From DATFDN01 sp963818725 (GTDB taxonomy: Bacteria > Pseudomonadota > Alphaproteobacteria > Acetobacterales > Acetobacteraceae), in assembly GCA_963818725.1 (NCBI GenBank), contig CAWFTU010000002.1, positions 372,001 to 436,000 on the forward strand: DNA of 64,000 bases, in the 5' to 3' direction. Each line of letters starts with the position of its first letter. The stretch's first letter is position 1. The notes beneath the pieces were generated by a model. That model was given only the letters and a program-made list of their open reading frames with translations. It was not told the origin of the DNA and made no database searches. This document shows, in pieces, positions 30,259 through 40,745 of this stretch. The position numbers and the translations under genes were made by a program.

Positions 30259-31392
30259 TTACGCCGGAATTAGCACTGTCGCCACCGCCTGGGCGGCGAT
30301 CCCCTCCGCGCGGCCGGTGAAGCCCAGGCGCTCGGTCGTCGTCGCCTTGACCGAGACGTGGGAGGGCTCGACGCCGAGCAGGGAGGCGAGGCGCGCGATC
30401 ATCGCGGGGGCGTGCGGCGTGATCTTTGGGCGCTCGCAGATCAGGGTGATGTCGGCATTGGCGAGCACGCCACCGCGCGCCGCGATCCGCCCCGCCGCGT
30501 GGGCCAGGAAGCGCGCGCTGTCGGTGTCCTTCCAGGTCGCCTCGCTGGGCGGGAAGTGCCGCCCGATGTCGCCCTCCGCCAGCGCGCCGTAGATCGCGTC
30601 GCACAGCGCGTGAATGCCCACGTCGGCGTCGGAGTGCCCGGCCAGGCCGCGCTCGTGCGGCACCTCGACGCCGCACAGCACCAGCCGCCGTCCCGCTTCC
30701 AAGACATGCACATCGAAGCCGGTGCCGACGCGCGGGATCAGGCGGGCGGACATGGCGCGCTCCAGTCGGGGAAGGTCTTCGGGATAGGTGAGCTTGATGT
30801 TGTCCTCGGAGCCCGCCACGAGCGCGACCGCGAGGTCTCTTGCCTCCAGCAGCGCCGCGTCGTCAGTGGCCGCGGCCAGGCCGGCGCGGTGCGCCGCGAG
30901 CAGAACATCGAAGCGGAACGCCTGCGGGGTCTGCGCGCGATACAGGTTCTCGCGCGGCACGGTCGCCACGATCCGCCCAGCTTCGCCGCGCTTGAGCGTG
31001 TCGGCGACCGGCACGGCGGGAATGGCGCCCGGCGCCTCGCGGAGCGCCTCGATCAGCGCCTTGATCGTGCCCGGCGGCACGAGCGGACGGGCGGCGTCAT
31101 GGACCAGCACGATGTCCGGCGCGTGCGGTGCCAAGAACTCCAGCCCCGCCCACACGCTCTCCTGGCGCATGTTCCCGCCCGGCACGGGCGGAAGGTGATC
31201 CAGCCCTGCGAGAGCCTTCTCAATCGGGGCGGAGTCGCCAACCGGCTGGAGCAACGCCCCGACCCGAGCCGCCAGGGCCTCCGCCGCGTGCCGGATGACT
31301 GGGCGGCCGAGGAGGGACAGGAACTGCTTGGGTGTCTCCATGCCGAATCGACTGCCCGATCCGGCGGCGACAAGAATGGCGGCGACGCGCAT
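30259..31392 (-). CDS. ispDF: Bifunctional IspD/IspF (MEP isoprenoid pathway)
   Basis: Fusion of 2-C-methyl-D-erythritol 4-phosphate cytidylyltransferase (first about 215 residues; VAAILVAAGSGSRFGMETPK, VLVHDAARPLVPPGTI, TLKRGEAGRIVATVPRENLY) and 2-C-methyl-D-erythritol 2,4-cyclodiphosphate synthase (PRVGTGFDVHVLEAGRRLVL, GLAGHSDADVGIHALCDAIY, ERLGFTGRAEGIAAQAVATV). The fusion is common in alphaproteobacteria. The start at 31392 fits IspD alignment; upstream ATGs at 31413 and 31428 are also in frame. It contains the zinc ligands DVH and H of IspF. Confidence 0.95.
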   Translation of the reverse strand: MRVAAILVAAGSGSRFGMETPKQFLSLLGRPVIRHAAEALAARVGALLQPVGDSAPIEKALAGLDHLPPVPGGNMRQESVWAGLEFLAPHAPDIVLVHDAARPLVPPGTIKALIEALREAPGAIPAVPVADTLKRGEAGRIVATVPRENLYRAQTPQAFRFDVLLAAHRAGLAAATDDAALLEARDLAVALVAGSEDNIKLTYPEDLPRLERAMSARLIPRVGTGFDVHVLEAGRRLVLCGVEVPHERGLAGHSDADVGIHALCDAIYGALAEGDIGRHFPPSEATWKDTDSARFLAHAAGRIAARGGVLANADITLICERPKITPHAPAMIARLASLLGVEPSHVSVKATTTERLGFTGRAEGIAAQAVATVLIPA

Positions 31393-31440
31393 GGTTCGCA
31401 CGTTCGCGGCCATGGGCGCAGGCGTCAACCGAGGTAGACG

Positions 31441-31905
31441 TTACGGGTCCGTCGCCTCTGGAATCCAGTCCCCAAGAACTTGGTCTTCTGCATAGGTCAG
31501 GCTGTCGAGGCCGGCCCGCACGGCTTCGCCCCGCTGCGCCAGTTCCAATCGCACCACGCGCCGGGCGCGGATGACCTGCCGCTCGATGATCTCCGCAACC
31601 TCGCGCCGCAGGCTCGGACTCGTCCTCAGCACATCGTCCATATCATCGCGCGCGCGCAGGACGGTCGCGATCCAGCCGTTCCGAGGGTCGGCTGCCGGGG
31701 AAGCCTCCAGCTTCATCAGATGTTCGATCACGGTCCTGACATGGCTTGCCAAAGCCCTCCGCTCGGACGCGCCCAAGCTCTCGATCTCCTCGGCTATGTT
31801 CTCCCAGTCTACCAAGATGTTGTGACGCTCGCGGGCCGCTGAACGGAGCGCGGCAGCCTGCTGCGCGGACCATAAGACAAGATCGGTTCGGTAGAGATCG
31901 CCCAT
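31441..31905 (-). CDS. DUF29 family protein
   Basis: 154 residues starting MGDLYRTDLVLWSAQQAAAL at 31905. The DUF29 signature follows: NILVDWENIAEEIESLGASE then RRALASHVRTVIEHLMKLEA. The C-terminal half is charged and helical. The family is widespread in alphaproteobacteria and cyanobacteria with no known role. An extension upstream (to 31965) is possible but lacks family support. It precedes ispDF on the same strand by 48 bp. Confidence 0.82.
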   Translation of the reverse strand: MGDLYRTDLVLWSAQQAAALRSAARERHNILVDWENIAEEIESLGASERRALASHVRTVIEHLMKLEASPAADPRNGWIATVLRARDDMDDVLRTSPSLRREVAEIIERQVIRARRVVRLELAQRGEAVRAGLDSLTYAEDQVLGDWIPEATDP

Positions 31906-31997
31906 CGACGAGTTCTTAGCAGCACGGCTCGGCGAAGGCGACCAGGGCGCCTTACCCCGTTGCACCCACTCGTCTGTGGCAGTAGTCTGCCCAAATC

Positions 31998-33071
31998 ATG
32001 GGCAAGTGTTATTCAACCACCACATTGCGCCCGCTCGCGCCGATCAACCTTGGGTCAGGTGTTCGGATCGACACGCCAGTGATCCTGGCGCCGATGTCGG
32101 GTGTCACCGACCTGCCTTTTCGTCGGCTGGCGAAGCGGCAGGGCGCGGGGATGGTGGTCTCGGAGATGATCGCTTCCTGGGCAATGGTCCGGGAGAACCG
32201 CAACACGCTCCGCATGGCCGAGGTGGACGGCTGCGGGGGCGTCAGCGCGGTGCAGCTCGCCGGCTGCGATCCAGGCGCGATGGCCGAGGCGGCGCGGCTG
32301 GCGGTGGATCACGGCGCCGACCTGATCGACATCAATTTCGGCTGCCCGGTCAAGAAGGTCGCGGTCGGCCAGCAGGCGGGCTCCGCCCTGATGCGCGACG
32401 AGAGCGCCGCGCGCGCGATCCTGGAGGCGACGGTGCGGGCGGTCGCGGTGCCGGTCACGCTGAAGATGCGGATGGGCTGGGACCACGCCAGCCTGAACGC
32501 GCCCCGCATCGCCCGCTTGGCCGAGCACGCCGGCATTCGCATGGTCACGGTCCACGGCCGCACCCGCCAGCAATTCTACACCGGGACCGCCGACTGGGCC
32601 TTCATCGCCGAGGTGAAGGCGGCGGTCAGCATTCCGGTGATCGCCAACGGCGACATCGTGACCGAGGACGACGCGGCCGAGGCGCTGCGCCGCTCCGGCG
32701 CCGATGGGGTGATGATCGGGCGCGGCTGCTATGGCCGGCCCTGGTTCGCTGCCCACACGGCGCATTTCCTGCGCACCGGCGCGCGCCTGCCGGAACCACC
32801 CTTGGCGGCGCAGCGCGAGATCGTCCTCGAGCACTACCGGGCGATGCTCGCCCAACATGGCGCCGAGGCCGGGCTGCGGCTGGCGCGCAAGCATGTCTCC
32901 TGGTACTCGCGCGGACTGCCCGGATCGGCGGAGTTCCGGGCCGAAGTGAACCGGATAACCCAGGCCGACGCCGTGATCGCCCGCATCGAGGCGTTCTACA
33001 GCCGGCTGATCGCGGCCGGCGCGCGCCGGGCTGCCCCGGTGCGCGAGCTAGCCCTGGCGGAGGCGGCGTGA
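31998..33071 (+). CDS. dusB: tRNA-dihydrouridine synthase DusB-like
   Basis: FMN-dependent enzyme that reduces uridine to dihydrouridine in tRNA. The 357-residue protein has VILAPMSGVTDLPFRRLAKR (FMN site), INFGCPVKKVAVGQQAGSAL with the catalytic Cys, VTVHGRTRQQFYTGTADW and VIANGDIVTEDDAAEALRRS. The C-terminal KHVSWYSRGLPG is the Dus-specific helical domain. It is the first gene of the ntr operon, as in many alphaproteobacteria (nifR3), and its TGA overlaps the GTG of ntrB. Confidence 0.95.
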   Translation: MGKCYSTTTLRPLAPINLGSGVRIDTPVILAPMSGVTDLPFRRLAKRQGAGMVVSEMIASWAMVRENRNTLRMAEVDGCGGVSAVQLAGCDPGAMAEAARLAVDHGADLIDINFGCPVKKVAVGQQAGSALMRDESAARAILEATVRAVAVPVTLKMRMGWDHASLNAPRIARLAEHAGIRMVTVHGRTRQQFYTGTADWAFIAEVKAAVSIPVIANGDIVTEDDAAEALRRSGADGVMIGRGCYGRPWFAAHTAHFLRTGARLPEPPLAAQREIVLEHYRAMLAQHGAEAGLRLARKHVSWYSRGLPGSAEFRAEVNRITQADAVIARIEAFYSRLIAAGARRAAPVRELALAEAA

Positions 33072-34201
33072 AGGACACGGCTCAGGGCGCGCTGGACACA
33101 CGCCGGCGACGCTCGGTTCGCCGCCTCCCCGATTCCGCGCTGATGCTGAGTGCCTTGCCCGTCGCGGTGGTGCTGCTTGACGCCGAATGCCGCTTCCTGT
33201 TCGCCAACCACGCCGCCGAGCAGTTCCTGGGTGCCTCCGCCGCCCATCTATCGACCCTGCACCTGTCCGATCTCGTCCCCCCCGACAATCCGCTGTTCCT
33301 GCTGATCGGGCAGGTGCGGGCGCACGAGTCGACGATCGCCGATCACGACCTCACTCTGGACAGCCCGCGCTTGCACAAGACGGGCATCACCGTCTTCGCC
33401 ACGCCGCTGCCGGAGGAGCCGGGGGCCGTGCTTCTGGTACTCCAGGATGCCTCGGCGGCGCGGACGCTCGACCGCCAGCTTGCCTTCCGGGGGGCGGCCC
33501 GCAGCGTAACCGGGATGGCGGCGATCCTGGCCCACGAGGTGAAAAACCCGCTCTCGGGCATACGGGGTGCCGCGCAGCTCCTGCAATCGAGCGTGACCGG
33601 CTCCGACCTGGAGCTGACCGAGTTGATCCGCGACGAGGCCGACCGGATTCGTGGCCTGGTGGATCGGATGGAGACGTTTGGCGAAAAGCCGCTGGCCCGC
33701 TCGGCCGTGAACATCCATCGCGTGCTTGATCACGTACGCAAGCTCGCGCAGACCGGCTTTGCTGCGGGCGTGCGCTTCGTGGAGCTGTACGATCCGTCGC
33801 TACCCCCCGTCTCGGGCAATCGCGACCAGCTCATCCAAGTGATCCTGAACCTGGTGAAGAACGCCACCGAGGCGCTGGCTGGGCAGGCGAACCCGGAGAT
33901 CCAGCTCCTGACCAGGTTTCAGCATGGTGTGCGCGTCGCGGTGCCGGGCTCGCCGCACCGGCTCGATCTGCCCCTGTGGGTGGCCGTGCGCGACAACGGC
34001 CCCGGCATCCCCGACGATATCCGCCCCTACCTGTTCGAGCCGTTCGTCACCAGCAAGTCCGCCGGCAGCGGCTTGGGGCTGGCGCTGGTCGCCAAGATCA
34101 TCGGCGATCATGGCGGCCTGGTGCAGGTGGAGAGCCGCCCCGGCCGGACCGAGGTGCGGCTCCACCTGCCGGTGGTCTCCGACGAGGACGCGGATGCCTG
34201 A
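33068..34201 (+). CDS. ntrB: Nitrogen regulation sensor histidine kinase NtrB
   Basis: 377 residues from GTG 33068, which overlaps the dusB stop. It has a PAS-type sensor (ALPVAVVLLDAECRFLFANH), a HisKA box with phospho-His in ILAHEVKNPLSGIRGAAQLL, and ATP-binding N, G1 and G2 boxes (LIQVILNLVKNATEAL, VRDNGPGIPDD, SGLGLALVAKIIGDHGG). NtrB is soluble and phosphorylates NtrC in nitrogen limitation under PII control. A longer frame runs back through dusB and is a shadow. Confidence 0.95.
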   Translation: MKDTAQGALDTRRRRSVRRLPDSALMLSALPVAVVLLDAECRFLFANHAAEQFLGASAAHLSTLHLSDLVPPDNPLFLLIGQVRAHESTIADHDLTLDSPRLHKTGITVFATPLPEEPGAVLLVLQDASAARTLDRQLAFRGAARSVTGMAAILAHEVKNPLSGIRGAAQLLQSSVTGSDLELTELIRDEADRIRGLVDRMETFGEKPLARSAVNIHRVLDHVRKLAQTGFAAGVRFVELYDPSLPPVSGNRDQLIQVILNLVKNATEALAGQANPEIQLLTRFQHGVRVAVPGSPHRLDLPLWVAVRDNGPGIPDDIRPYLFEPFVTSKSAGSGLGLALVAKIIGDHGGLVQVESRPGRTEVRLHLPVVSDEDADA

Positions 34202-34225
34202 TCGCCCTTCGCCGCGGCGTGCGCG

Positions 34226-35667
<1,442 letters not shown>

Positions 35668-35671
<4 letters not shown>

Positions 35672-37869
35672 GCTTCGCTGACCGCGCCCCAGGGTTCGGC
35701 ACTCGCTTCTCCGAGCTGCTGCTCGGCCGGGCCGTGACGTTCTTCCTGGTCTCCCTGGCGTTGGCGGGCGGGATCAGCACCTTCATCATTCTCGCGCGCG
35801 GCGCGCCGCTCGGCGTGCAGCGCGGGGCCGGTGTGGGGCTGATGCTCGCCAACCTCTCGGTGCTGCTCCTGCTCGGCGCGGTGATGGCTGGCCGCCTGAC
35901 CCGGGTCTGGGCGGACCGGCGGCGCGGCTCGGCCGGCTCGCGCCTGCATGTGCGGCTGGTGCTGCTGTTTGGCGGTGTCGCGGTGGCGCCGGCGATCCTC
36001 GTGGCGGGCTTTGCCGTCGCGTTCTTCCACTTCGGCATCCAATCCTGGTTCAACGATCCGGTCCGCGCCGCGCTGAACGAATCCCTGCAGGTGGCGCGCG
36101 GATACCTCGACGAGCACCGCAACAACATCCGCGCCGTTGCGCTGGAGATGGCGAACGACTTGAATCGCGCCGGGGTGTTCCTGCTGTCCGCACCGGCCAT
36201 GTTCGCGCAGATCTTGGGCGAGCAGACGACGCTGCGTGGGCTGACCGAGGCGGTTATCTACGATCCGGCGAGTGGGCGGGTGATGGCCTCCGCCGGGCTG
36301 TTCGGCGGGCTCGGGACCGACCCGGCGCCGGCCTGGGCGACGGACCAGGCCCGCTCCGGTGAGGTGGTCCTCATCAACTCTCCGGACGGAACCCGCGTGC
36401 GCGCCGTGGTGCAGCTCAACTCGACTCCGCCGCTGATGCTCATGATCGGCCGCCCCGTCGATCCCCAGATCGTCGGCTACATGCAGCGCACCGAGCGCGC
36501 CGTCTCGGAGTACAAGCGCCTCGACGAGAGCCGGTCGTGGCTGCAACTCGCCTTCGCCTGGATCTTCGCGACCGTCGCGCTGCTCGTGCTCTCCGCCGCT
36601 GTCCTGATCGGCCTGCTCCTGGCCAACCAGATCGCCCGCCCGATCGCGGGGCTGATCTTCGCCGCCGAGCGCGTGCGCGGCGGCGACCTGTCGGTGCGGG
36701 TGCCGGACCCGCCGACCGATGACGAGATCGCCGGCCTGTCGCGCGCCTTCAATCGCATGACGGGCCAGCTCGCGGCGCAGCGGGCCGAGCTGATGGAGGC
36801 GTATCGCCAAATCGACGAACGCCGGCGGTTCACCGAGACGGTCCTGTCCGGGGTCTCGGCCGGGGTGATCGGGCTGGACGCGAAGGAGTGCATCGAGCTG
36901 CCGAACAAGGCCGCGGACGAGTTGCTTGGCCTCGACCTGATCGCCGCCACGGGTAGGCCCCTCGCCGAGGTCGTGCCCGAGTTCGCGCCGCTGCTCCAGT
37001 GCGCCTTGGAAACGCCGGAGCGCGCCCGCACCGCCGATATCCAGATCGGCCCATCCAACAACCGGCGCACCCTGATCGCGCGCGTCAGCGCCGATCTCAC
37101 CAGTGGCGAGGTGCGCGGCTTCGTGGTCACGTTCGACGATATCACCGAGCTTCAGGCGGCCCAGCGCAAGGCGGCCTGGGCCGACGTCGCCCGGCGCATC
37201 GCCCACGAGATCAAGAACCCACTCACGCCGATCCAGCTTGCCGCGGAGCGGCTCAAGCGGCGCTTCGCGCGGGAAATCTCGTCCGACCCTGAAACGTTCA
37301 CCCAGTGCGCCGACACGATTGTGCGCCATGTCGGCGACATGCGCCGCATGGTGGACGAGTTCTCGGCTTTCGCGCGGATGCCCCAGCCTGTCATCAAGGC
37401 CGAGGATGTCGGCCGCGTCGCGCGCGAGGCGCTGGTCCTGCAAAAGGCCGCGCGGCCCGAAATCGACTGGGAGACCGACATTCCCGAACGCGGCCCGGTC
37501 GCCCTCTGCGACCGGCGGATGCTGCGCCAGGCCTTGACCAACCTGTTGCAGAACGCGGCCGATGCGGTGGCGATGCGTACCACACCCGCGAACGAGGTCA
37601 CCGGGCGAATCGCGCTCGTGGTGCATCCTGAAGGGGCGGGCGTGCGTATCAGTGTCTCGGACAACGGCATTGGTCTGCCGGAACAGGATCGCGCGCGTCT
37701 GACCGAGCCCTACGTGACCCACAAGCCAAAAGGCACCGGGCTGGGACTCGCGATCGCGAAAAAGATCATGGAGGAGCATGGCGGACGGCTCGCGCTTGAG
37801 GATCGGCCGGACGGGCCGGGCGCAGTCGCGACGTTAAGCCTGCCAGCGAGGATAGCCGATGCCGCATGA
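35668..37869 (+). CDS. ntrY: Membrane sensor histidine kinase NtrY
   Basis: 733 residues from GTG 35668, overlapping the ntrC stop. It has an N-terminal membrane region with at least three hydrophobic segments (TFFLVSLALAGGISTFIILA, LSVLLLLGAVMAG, VAVAPAILVAGFAVAFF), a periplasmic part, and a further membrane segment near residue 300 (FATVALLVLSAAVLIGLLLA). HAMP, PAS, HisKA (DVARRIAHEIKNPLTPIQLA) and HATPase (NLLQNAADAVA, VSDNGIGLP, GTGLGLAIAKKIMEEHGG) follow. NtrY partners NtrX in nitrogen and redox/envelope signalling. Confidence 0.95.
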
Positions 37870-39256
37870 CATCCTGATCGTTGACGACGAGCCGGACATC
37901 CGTCTGCTGATCGATGGCATCTTGCGTGACGAGGGCTACGAGACCCGCCAGGCGGGCGACTCGGACGCGGCGCTCGCGGCGTTCCGCACCCGGCGGCCCT
38001 CGCTCGCCATCCTCGATGTCTGGTTGCAGGGCTCGCGGCTGGATGGGCTCGGCATTCTGGCGGCGTTGCATCGCGAGGAGCCGCAGATTCCGGTGGTGAT
38101 GATTTCCGGTCACGGCACCATCGAGATGGCGGTGCAGGCGATCCAGCAAGGCGCCTACGATTTCATCGAAAAGCCATTCGAGGCCGACCGCCTGCTGCTG
38201 TGCATGCGGCGCGCGCTGGAGGCGGCGGCGCTGGCGCGCGAGAACGCCGAGCTGCGCCTGCGCGCGGGGCCGGAAGCGTCGCTAACCGGGGAGAGCGCGG
38301 CCGTCCAGGCGGTGCGCTCCCAGATTGAGAAGGTGGCGCCGACCGGGTCGCGCGTGCTGATCCAGGGGCCGGCCGGAAGCGGCAAGGAGGTGGCCGCACG
38401 CATGATTCATGCCCGCTCCCGCCGGGCGGACGGGCCTTTCGCCGTGCTGAACTGCGCAACCCTTGCCCCCGCGCGTTTCGAAGAGGAGCTGTTCGGCATC
38501 GAGGCCGGACTGGACCCGGTGTCGCATCCCCGCCGCGCCGGCGTGCTGGAGCGCGCGCATGGCGGCACGCTGCTGCTCGACGAGGTCTCGGACATGCCGC
38601 TCGAGACTCAGGGCAAGATCGTCCGGGTCTTGCAGGACCAGGGCTTCGAGCGGCTTGGCGGCTCGGCGCGGGTTAAGGTCGATGTCCGCGTGCTGTCCGC
38701 CACGAACCGGGACTTGCATGCCGAGATCGCCGCAGGGCGCTTTCGCGAGGATCTGTTCTACCGGCTCGCGGTCGTGCCGCTGCGCCTGCCCGCGCTGAAG
38801 GACCGGCGCGAGGACGTTCCGGCGCTGGCGCGCTACTTTCTGTCCCGCTCGGCCGAGACCTCCGGGATGCCTCGGCGCGAGCTGTCCGCCGACGCGATGG
38901 CCGCGCTGCAAGCCTATGACTGGCCCGGCAATGTGCGCCAGCTTCGCAACGTGATGGACTGGCTCATGATCATGGCGCCGGGATCGCCCGGCGACCCGCT
39001 GCGCGCCGATGCCCTGCCCCCTGAGATCGGCGCTGGCGCCCCGGCGCTGCTCACCCTGGACCCGGCCGCAGACATCATGTCCCTGCCGCTGCGCGAGGCG
39101 CGCGACCTGTTCGAGACGCAGTATCTGCAAGCGCAGCTGCTCCGGTTCGGCGGGAATATCAGCCGCACCGCCCAGTTCGTCGGAATGGAACGCAGCGCGC
39201 TGCACCGCAAGCTGAAGCAGCTTGGGGTGCATTCGGAGGAGAAGGTGGGAGGATAG
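37859..39256 (+). CDS. ntrX: Response regulator NtrX
   Basis: 465 residues; the start overlaps the ntrY end by 11 bp. The receiver has DILIVDDEPDIRLLIDGILR and the phospho-Asp in LAILDVWLQGSRLDGLG. The AAA+ domain has a modified Walker A (GPAGSGKE) and Walker B TLLLDEVSDM. At the GAFTGA position it reads FGIEAGLDP, so the sigma-54 contact loop is absent, as is usual for alphaproteobacterial NtrX. The Fis-type HTH is NISRTAQFVGMERSALHRKL. It ends the operon; a transposase remnant follows at once. Confidence 0.95.
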   Translation: MPHDILIVDDEPDIRLLIDGILRDEGYETRQAGDSDAALAAFRTRRPSLAILDVWLQGSRLDGLGILAALHREEPQIPVVMISGHGTIEMAVQAIQQGAYDFIEKPFEADRLLLCMRRALEAAALARENAELRLRAGPEASLTGESAAVQAVRSQIEKVAPTGSRVLIQGPAGSGKEVAARMIHARSRRADGPFAVLNCATLAPARFEEELFGIEAGLDPVSHPRRAGVLERAHGGTLLLDEVSDMPLETQGKIVRVLQDQGFERLGGSARVKVDVRVLSATNRDLHAEIAAGRFREDLFYRLAVVPLRLPALKDRREDVPALARYFLSRSAETSGMPRRELSADAMAALQAYDWPGNVRQLRNVMDWLMIMAPGSPGDPLRADALPPEIGAGAPALLTLDPAADIMSLPLREARDLFETQYLQAQLLRFGGNISRTAQFVGMERSALHRKLKQLGVHSEEKVGG

Positions 39257-39314
39257 CCGCCTCGCCCGCGCAATCGCTGGCGGCTCTTGTCGGCTTCCAG
39301 GGTGATCGGGCGCA

Positions 39315-40745
39315 TCACGTCACCAGGGCAGCGATGAGGGAGCCGAGCAGGGCTTTGCCTCGGCGGCGCGCGTTGTGTACGAACTGGAAGCAGCCGAGAT
39401 AGAGCGGCAGCTTGTCCTGCGAGATCCCGCGGTGCGGGCGCAGCCAGGAGCGTAACAGCGACCAGACGCCATTGGGTAGGAGGGGTGCCGCCTCGGAAGG
39501 ACAGCCCTCCTCCCCCCACCGAACCGGACGTGAAAGTCGTCCCCTCATCCGGCTCTCCACACCCTTGCTCCCCTCTGTAGGCCGGGGATCGAGTTCATGC
39601 GTCGCTCGAAGGTGTCGGGCAGCATCAGCACACCCACCTTCTGGACGCCTGCCCCCGCAGGATGCTGCCGCCCTTCGCCTGGGCAGCGGGACCTTCGCGG
39701 CGGTCGCCCACACGCTTGTATCCATGCCCATCCGCCTTGGCGGCTGTCCGGGGCGTTACCCCCAGCGTTTGGCTACGACGACGGCTCTGTCGCCATGCTG
39801 GACACCGGAGAGGGCCAGCCACAGGCGATCCCGTAGTTGCACAGATCGGAGATGCGACGTGGGTCGGGTGCTCCGTTCGCCATTTCTCTCCCTTACCGGG
39901 AGCGGACCGCGATTGCCGGGTCGGGGCACGGAGGGTATCCCCTGGGCCGGTGTGTCCATCGGCCGTGTCGCGGCCAGCCGCCTCAGCCATCGTTGCGGCT
40001 GTCTCAACACCAAAGTCCATGGCTGGAGTTCGGGCAGTGTAGCTCTCACCCTTCACGTCTTGCGCTGACCCTCCGGGATCACGACGGCTTCGTCCCCTTG
40101 GGCCTTCTCCCGGCAGGCGATGGTCCCCCGCTCCTTTCGGAGTTACAGCCCATCTCTGGGCCGAGGTGAGCCGGGTGCGCACGGGACCCAGCGTCCCGAT
40201 GAACGCCGTAGCTGTTACGCCATTGTTCATTCTCCCTTACCTGCGCCACAACGGCGCACCTCGATCGTGTTGATGTGGACCTCGCAGAAGCCATTTTCGT
40301 CCTCGCCGCGGGCCTATTCGCCGCGCCCGTGGCAGACCGTTTTGTGTGGATAGCCCCAGGCTGGCAGACGTGCGTAGATGTCATACTCGTCGGTGTAGAT
40401 CGGGCTGCCCCTGGCAGCGGTCGCGGCGATGACCGGCTGGATTGTTCTCTGTTGCCGGTTGGCGAGCATGCGCATCACCACCTGACCATTACGCTGGATC
40501 AGACCGAGGATCGGCGGCTTGTCCTTCGCCAGCGTGCCGCGCGCCGGCGCACCCGCCAGCCTTCGGCACCGTCCCAGCCGCCCCTTTTGGCCAGTTCGGC
40601 GGGCTGGCCCTTGTGCCCGGCCACGACCTAGACGTCGTCGATCTCCACCACGCCTGCCAGGCTCACCGCCGGGGTCTGGGCAACCGAACCGCTGCGCAAC
40701 GGCTCGGTCATGACCCGTACCGCATTCCGGACAGCGCGCCCCTGC
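39315..40745 (-). pseudogene. IS1595-family transposase remnant, interrupted by a group II intron
   Basis: The C-terminal exon (39470 down to 39315) reads GVWSLLRSWLRPHRGISQDK then LPLYLGCFQFVHNARRRGKA and ALVT-stop, the IS1595 ending. The upstream exon (about 40745 down to 40260) reads VVEIDDV-stop-VVAGHKGQPA, then GTLAKDKPPILGLIQRNGQV, YTDEYDIYARLPAWGYPHKT and GFCEVHINTIE. Joining HINTIE with GVWSLL at the intron ends gives a continuous family sequence. The N-terminal third is missing, the upstream exon changes frame, and there is an in-frame TAG. This is a dead copy. Confidence 0.8.
39471..40259 (-). mobile_element. ORF-less group II intron (789 nt)
   Basis: Read on the minus strand the intron starts GTGCGCCG (group II 5' consensus GUGYG) at 40259. 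It contains a near-canonical domain V at 39555-39521, with GAGCCGGATGAGGGGACGAC followed by TTTCACGTCCGGTTC, including the AGC triad and closing GGTTC. It ends after a domain VI-like helix in CTACCCAAT at 39471. The boundaries coincide with the transposase exon junction to the base. No reverse transcriptase reading frame is present in the 789 nt, so splicing or mobility would need a protein in trans. The longest frames inside lack RT motifs. Confidence 0.8.

Noticed and set aside
31976..33067. Continuous frame fused to ntrB running back through dusB
   Set aside because: dusB in the other frame is fully conserved; ntrB begins at GTG 33068 overlapping the dusB stop.
39625..40230. 201-codon open frame inside the group II intron as an intron-encoded protein
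   Set aside because: It lacks reverse transcriptase motifs (no YADD, no domain X) and follows structured RNA sequence.
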